Made by a program: the position numbers and the translations under genes
The notes under the pieces: generated by a model
Databases searched by the model: none
Told to the model about the DNA's origin: nothing
What the model saw: only the letters and a program-made list of their open reading frames with translations
From: Ettlia oleoabundans
Lineage: Eukaryota > Chlorophyta > Chlorophyceae > Chlamydomonadales
Direction: 5' to 3'
Assembly: GCA_019693395.1 (NCBI GenBank)
Contig: JAAMXP010002362.1
Coordinates: 1-11,117 of the forward strand
Length of the DNA stretch: 11,117 nt
Part shown: in pieces, positions 7,553 to 11,117 of the stretch
Numbering within the stretch: position 1 is the stretch's first letter
How the letters are laid out: every line of letters begins with the position of its first letter

Positions 7553-9388
7553 ATGTTTTTGAGGTTTGCGCTCGCTACTTTAGCGCGCCCGGGACTATCT
7601 GCCAGGGCTTCTGCGCGCTGCTTCTGCTCCGCAGCGTACCAATCGCCCCCATCAAGCAGCATGGATCCCCTTGCAACGCCATTTGCCAACACTTTAACGC
7701 CCGCAGCTGGCGGTGGCGCCGCCCCCACATCTTGTGTTGTCGCCGCCACATTGACAGCACCACCATGTGTTAGGGTCGCCGTTGCCCAGATGACGAGCGT
7801 GGGAGACGTTCAGAGGAACTTTGACACTGTAGTTGAGCTGGCAAAGGTACAAACCCTGTACTTGAATGAACTGCGCCTTTCTGTGGGAGGCGGCCGGACA
7901 AAGCTTTGCATGTTAGCCACAAACGCCAATAAATGCTTCCCCACTGCAGGCCGCTGTGGATCAGGGGTGCAAGATGTTGTTCCTTCCAGAAAATTGCAGT
8001 TTCTTAGGGATGTCGTATACAGAGGTAAGACCGCATCTACAGCTCTGCACTAGCATGCTTGGAGTATGCAGACGCTTGAGTAGCAGCTGGCAGGTTGCCG
8101 GGCGTTTGGCTGCCGCATCTACATATGATGAAAATTTCCTGGTTCTCGTAGTGTCATTGGTTCTATAGTGTGATAATTTCAGCTGTTTACCCAACTCTAT
8201 TCTATTGCATGCAGTCTTTAGCCATTGCAGAGCCGTTGCAAGGGCCCACCATGCAGCGGTACAGCCAGCTGGCGCAATCCATGGGGCTGTGGCTCTCAGT
8301 GGGCGGCTTCCAGGAGCAGGGACCCGATCCGCAGCACCTCTACAACTGCCACGTCATCATAGATGCAGCTGGCCGGCTGGTGGCATCCTACCGGAAAATC
8401 CATCTTTTCAACGTGGATGTGCCGGGAGGGCCGGTGCTGATGGAGAGCAGGTGAGGCGGCGGGGTGAGCTGGGCTGGGCTCCCCAGCAACAGGTCCCACT
8501 CGCCGCCTCTCTATAGCAGCAACATTCCGAACGGCAGCAGTAAGTGGCGGGAGCTTGCCCGCACACTAATGCCCCAGGTACTGCTGAGAAATGGAGGGTG
8601 GCCCATGCCCGCAGATTTACTGCCGCTGGAGAGCGATTAGTTGCATGCGACAGCCCAGCAGGGAAGCTGGGACTGTCGGTGTGCTACGATCTACGCTTCC
8701 CAGAGTTGTATCAGAGGTTGACTCACGAGCTTGGGGCGCAGATACTGCTGGTGCCCTCGGCTTTCACTGTAGCCACAGGTGGGGCTGGGGGGCGGGTCGG
8801 TGCATTCCTGGCGGCACTGCTGGACTCTGGAGTGGCTTGTTGGTTTGCTTGAAAGATGGGTCCGGTGCCGGTTTCAATTCCGTCCGAAAATGTTTGCCCG
8901 TGTGCATTGCGGCGATGCAGGGCGTGCGCACTGGGAGGTGTTGCTGCGGGCGCGGGCAATAGAGACGCAGTGCTACGTGGTTGCTGCTGCGCAGGCAGGC
9001 AAGTGGATGAAGCACCCATCAGCACCATGCAAGAATGCAAGCATGCATGCTTGCAAACAATTGCGTTTTGGCTTACCCCAGGCGCTGTGCTGGTGCAAGG
9101 CGGACTCTCCATGCGGCAGGCTTTTCCTGTGTGCTTGCAAGCCTTGCAGTTGCACTCGTCTGCTTGCATGCAGGAAAGCACAATGACAAGCGGGAGAGTT
9201 ATGGGCACAGCCTTGTCATAGACCCCTGGGGGGTGGTTGTTGGGCGGTTGGAAGACCCTCTGGCCACCGGCATTGCAACCGCTGAAATTGACTTGGCCAA
9301 GCTGCAAGACATTCGTACGCGCATGCCGGTAGCGGAGCACCGCCGGCTTGGGCGGCCTGCTGTGCAGCGCAATCTTGAAGTACTCTGA
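7553..9388 (+). CDS. NIT1: Deaminated glutathione amidase, NIT1-type carbon-nitrogen hydrolase (6 exons)
   Basis: Exons: 7553-7846, 7950-8024, 8215-8450, 8615-8778, 8921-8998 and 9174-9388. They total 1062 nt, or 353 residues. It belongs to the nitrilase superfamily. Known NIT1 enzymes hydrolyse deaminated glutathione, a side product of transaminases, to alpha-ketoglutarate and Cys-Gly. The Glu-Lys-Cys triad is visible: E112 in FLPEN, K184 in YRKIHLF and C225 in [10 protein letters not shown]. Other family motifs are [44 protein letters not shown] and [13 protein letters not shown]. Residues 1-36 look like an organelle presequence: Arg/Ala/Ser-rich, no acidic residues, [21 protein letters not shown]. 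The second methionine (M37, ATG 7661, A at -3 and G at +4) would give a cytosolic form with the whole catalytic domain. Intron 5 has a GC donor. The mammalian enzyme has roughly 280-330 residues, so the length fits. Confidence 0.95.
8999..9173 (+). other. NIT1 intron 5, GC-AG intron
   Basis: The donor AG|GCAAGT (8997-9004) joined to the acceptor GCATGCAG (9173) restores [18 protein letters not shown], which is conserved in NIT1 enzymes. The GT four bases into the intron (9003-9004) would shift the frame and reach a stop within a few codons. The intron holds a 20-bp perfect palindrome at 9036-9055. Confidence 0.9.
9036..9055. repeat. 20-bp perfect palindrome within NIT1 intron 5
   Basis: tgcaagcatgcatgcttgca equals its own reverse complement. 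It sits about 35 bases after the GC donor. Related TGC/GCA-rich words (tgcttgcaagc, tgcttgcatgcag) recur toward the acceptor, so the intron RNA could fold on itself. Confidence 0.9.
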
Positions 9389-9705
9389 GCGCTGCAAGTG
9401 CTTTTAGCAGGTTGCTAAAGAAGCAAGGGACCCGCTTTAATCTCTGTTTAATCTCCATGCAGGCAATGCAGACAGACTGTCGTACTTGGTTTGGCAGTTC
9501 CAAGGTTTCATTTGGCCACCTTCTCCTATCTGTTCATCTCCTGCTCCTATTGTTCATTCGCATCTGTATCTCTTGAGAGCACTGTCGCCGGCCACGCACT
9601 TTTGAAACGCGTCCGAGCGCGGGCGTGTTGAGCAGGGGTGGAGCAGTGCTGGTCGTCCCTCCACTCACTTGCTTTGTAGCCTTTGCTTCCCTTCAACTGG
9701 CAGTC
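9389..9705 (+). other. NIT1 3' UTR and mannanase promoter, 317 bases
   Basis: This short spacer must hold both the end of the NIT1 transcript and the start of the mannanase transcript. I see no exact TGTAA. A direct repeat tttaatctc (9436-9444, 9447-9455) lies about 50 bases after the NIT1 stop. The part before the next ATG is pyrimidine-rich (9500-9570). No TATA box is evident. Confidence 0.5.
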
Positions 9706-11117
9706 ATGGGGAAGGCAGCCGCTCTAGGCCTGCTCCTGCTGGCCTGCTGCCTTGGCCCCGCTTTCGGTGCTCGGCAGGTGAGGCTGAGCAGCAGAAGGCG
9801 TGGCACAGCAGGCTTGAGTACCTTGGAAGGGCCGTATGAAAACACAGGGAGCGCGTTCGTGCGCCGGCCGCTTCAGCGCGGCTGGGCAGCTTCTGGTCCC
9901 CCCTTTCAAACGAATTTGCCACAAACAAAGCAGGCCAAGCTGCTACTCGGCACCAGCCTTGGTTGTGCTCCTGCCGATTTGAACGCCGCCGGCTCCGGCT
10001 GCCACCGCCCGCCTCACACCTTCCCCTTGCCTGCAGCTGCACTCCTGGCATGGTTCAGAGCATTTCGTGCGGGTCGAGAATGGCGAGTTTGTGGTGGGCT
10101 GCGAGAGGTTCCTGCTGGCGGGCTGGAATTCGTAAGTGGGGTCGGGTGGGCCTGTCTTCAGTGTCAGCTGGGTAAGGGGAGGCTTGGCTTGCAGCTTGCA
10201 AAAGGCCTGGCTGGCAATTGAGCAAAGCATTCCAGTGTGGCTGGCTTGTTCTTGGCTGACAGCTGCATATTGCCTGCAAGCTTCTGCGAAGTCACTCGCT
10301 GCCTTAACCCGCCCCACCACCTCCAAGCCACCCACTGCTTGCAGGTGGGAGATGGTGGAAGCGGCGGCGGGTGCCCCCTCCCTCAGCGGGGCCTCACTGC
10401 CCCCCAACATGACCGGCCCCCAGGTGCGTGGCAGGGAGGTTTCAACAGATATATAAATCAAACTGGCTGCTTTCAATCTGGCTGCATCTTCAGAAGACAT
10501 TTATGCTTTCTGCCTTGCAAGGGCCAATGACAATAACCCCGCGCCCGAAAATGCTTACAGCAGGCAACTATTGGACCCTGCTCCTGCTCCCCTTGCAGCT
10601 GGTGCGCTCCGTGCTGGCCCAGGGCAAGGAGGCAGGCTTCAATGTGATGCGCACTTGGGCACACACCGTCAACGCGCAGTATGCCATACAGGTGTGCTGC
10701 ACGCAGTGCAAGTGCCAGTCCTGGGCTGTGCGGTGCCGCGCTGCAGTATCCCTTACCTGCCCTGTACACTGCACACTACTCCCCGCCCACTGCAACTGGC
10801 TAGGCATGTGGCCCATTGCAGGTTATTGCAGGCTGCAACTAGGCGGTCCATTAGTTGCTAGGCATGTAGCCCATTGCTGGCTGCAGCTAGGCAGTCAAAT
10901 TAGTTCTACTCTCCTTGGCAGTGCCGCCCTCGGTTGTTCAACTAGCTCCCATGCCTCTCTGTCCCTTTAGACCGCCCCCGGTGAGTTCAATGAAGCTGCT
11001 CTACGCGGGCTGGACTACCTGCTCGATGAGGCGCGCAAAGCGGGAATCAAGGTGGGTGCAAGTGTGTTCCTCGGTTGCGTGAACAGGGTGGTGGAAGATG
11101 TGAGGGTGGGGTGGTGG
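9706..11117 (+). CDS. Secreted endo-beta-1,4-mannanase, GH5 family, 5' part only (5 exons seen)
   Basis: Exons: 9706-9777, 10037-10131, 10345-10423, 10599-10691 and 10971-11051. The window ends inside intron 5. The 140 codons seen stay in phase and all five donors are GT. Residues 1-24 (MGKAAALGLLLLACCLGPAFGARQ, shown only in parts elsewhere) start with a signal peptide: Lys, a Leu/Ala core and a likely cut after AFG. The mature part HFVRVENGEFVVGCERFLLAGWNSWEM has the usual first strand of plant and algal GH5 mannanases. GFNVMRTWAH carries the family's R-T-W, and TAPGEFNEAALRGLDYLLDEARKAGIKV matches the SPGxYNE-GLD-EARKxGIK block. The two catalytic Glu lie beyond the window. Expected role: cleavage of beta-1,4-mannan outside the cell or during wall remodelling (inference). 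ATG 9706 has G at -3 and +4. Confidence 0.88.
10800..10905 (+). repeat. Imperfect tandem duplication in mannanase intron 4
   Basis: Copy 1 (10800-10856) and copy 2 (10858-10905) both begin ctaggcatgtRgcccattgc and end in attagtt. Copy 2 lacks about 9 bases present in copy 1 (a gttattgca-like segment). The pair lies wholly inside the intron, just upstream of its pyrimidine tract. Confidence 0.75.

Noticed and set aside
8544..8614. Longer exon 4 of NIT1 reading [12 protein letters not shown] before FTAAGERL
   Set aside because: It needs a 38-base intron and adds residues absent from the family; joining 8450 to 8615 gives the conserved ESRFTAAG.

Overview
The window reads as nuclear DNA of a unicellular green alga, most likely a Chlorella-type trebouxiophyte. 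This is inferred from GC-rich, intron-dense genes, CAG-rich tracts, Ala/Gln/Ser homopolymers, a TGTAA polyadenylation-type signal and plant-like enzyme families. It holds three plus-strand genes head to tail with short spacers. There is also a weak hint of a minus-strand gene leaving the left edge. I see no tRNA, rRNA, CRISPR array or mobile element.

Layout. Positions 1-1040: no confident gene; one candidate minus-strand exon (81-255), then a probable promoter region with a short uORF just before gene 1. Positions 1041-6654: an eight-exon DEAD-box RNA helicase of the DDX20/Gemin3 type (about 1257 residues). It has a complete helicase core in exons 1-7 and an 814-residue low-complexity tail in one exon. 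Positions 6655-7552: 3' UTR of gene 1 and promoter of gene 2, including a tandem promoter repeat. Positions 7553-9388: a six-exon NIT1-type deaminated glutathione amidase (353 residues) with an organelle-type N-terminal extension and a second start at residue 37. Positions 9389-9705: a short spacer. Positions 9706-11117: the first five exons of a secreted GH5-type endo-beta-1,4-mannanase, cut by the window end before its catalytic glutamates.

The gene models were built by hand from conserved motifs and splice-site phase. Both complete spliced CDSs come out as exact multiples of three (3774 and 1062 nt). Four of the 16 complete introns are best read with GC-AG borders. Two of those have no in-phase GT alternative that I found.

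The three genes have unrelated jobs: RNA or RNP remodelling, metabolite repair and polysaccharide cleavage. I see no sign that they form one system. The most notable points are the GC-AG introns, a Gemin3-like helicase in an alga, dual targeting of NIT1, the stop codon inside a still-open Gln-rich frame, and the repeat upstream of NIT1.
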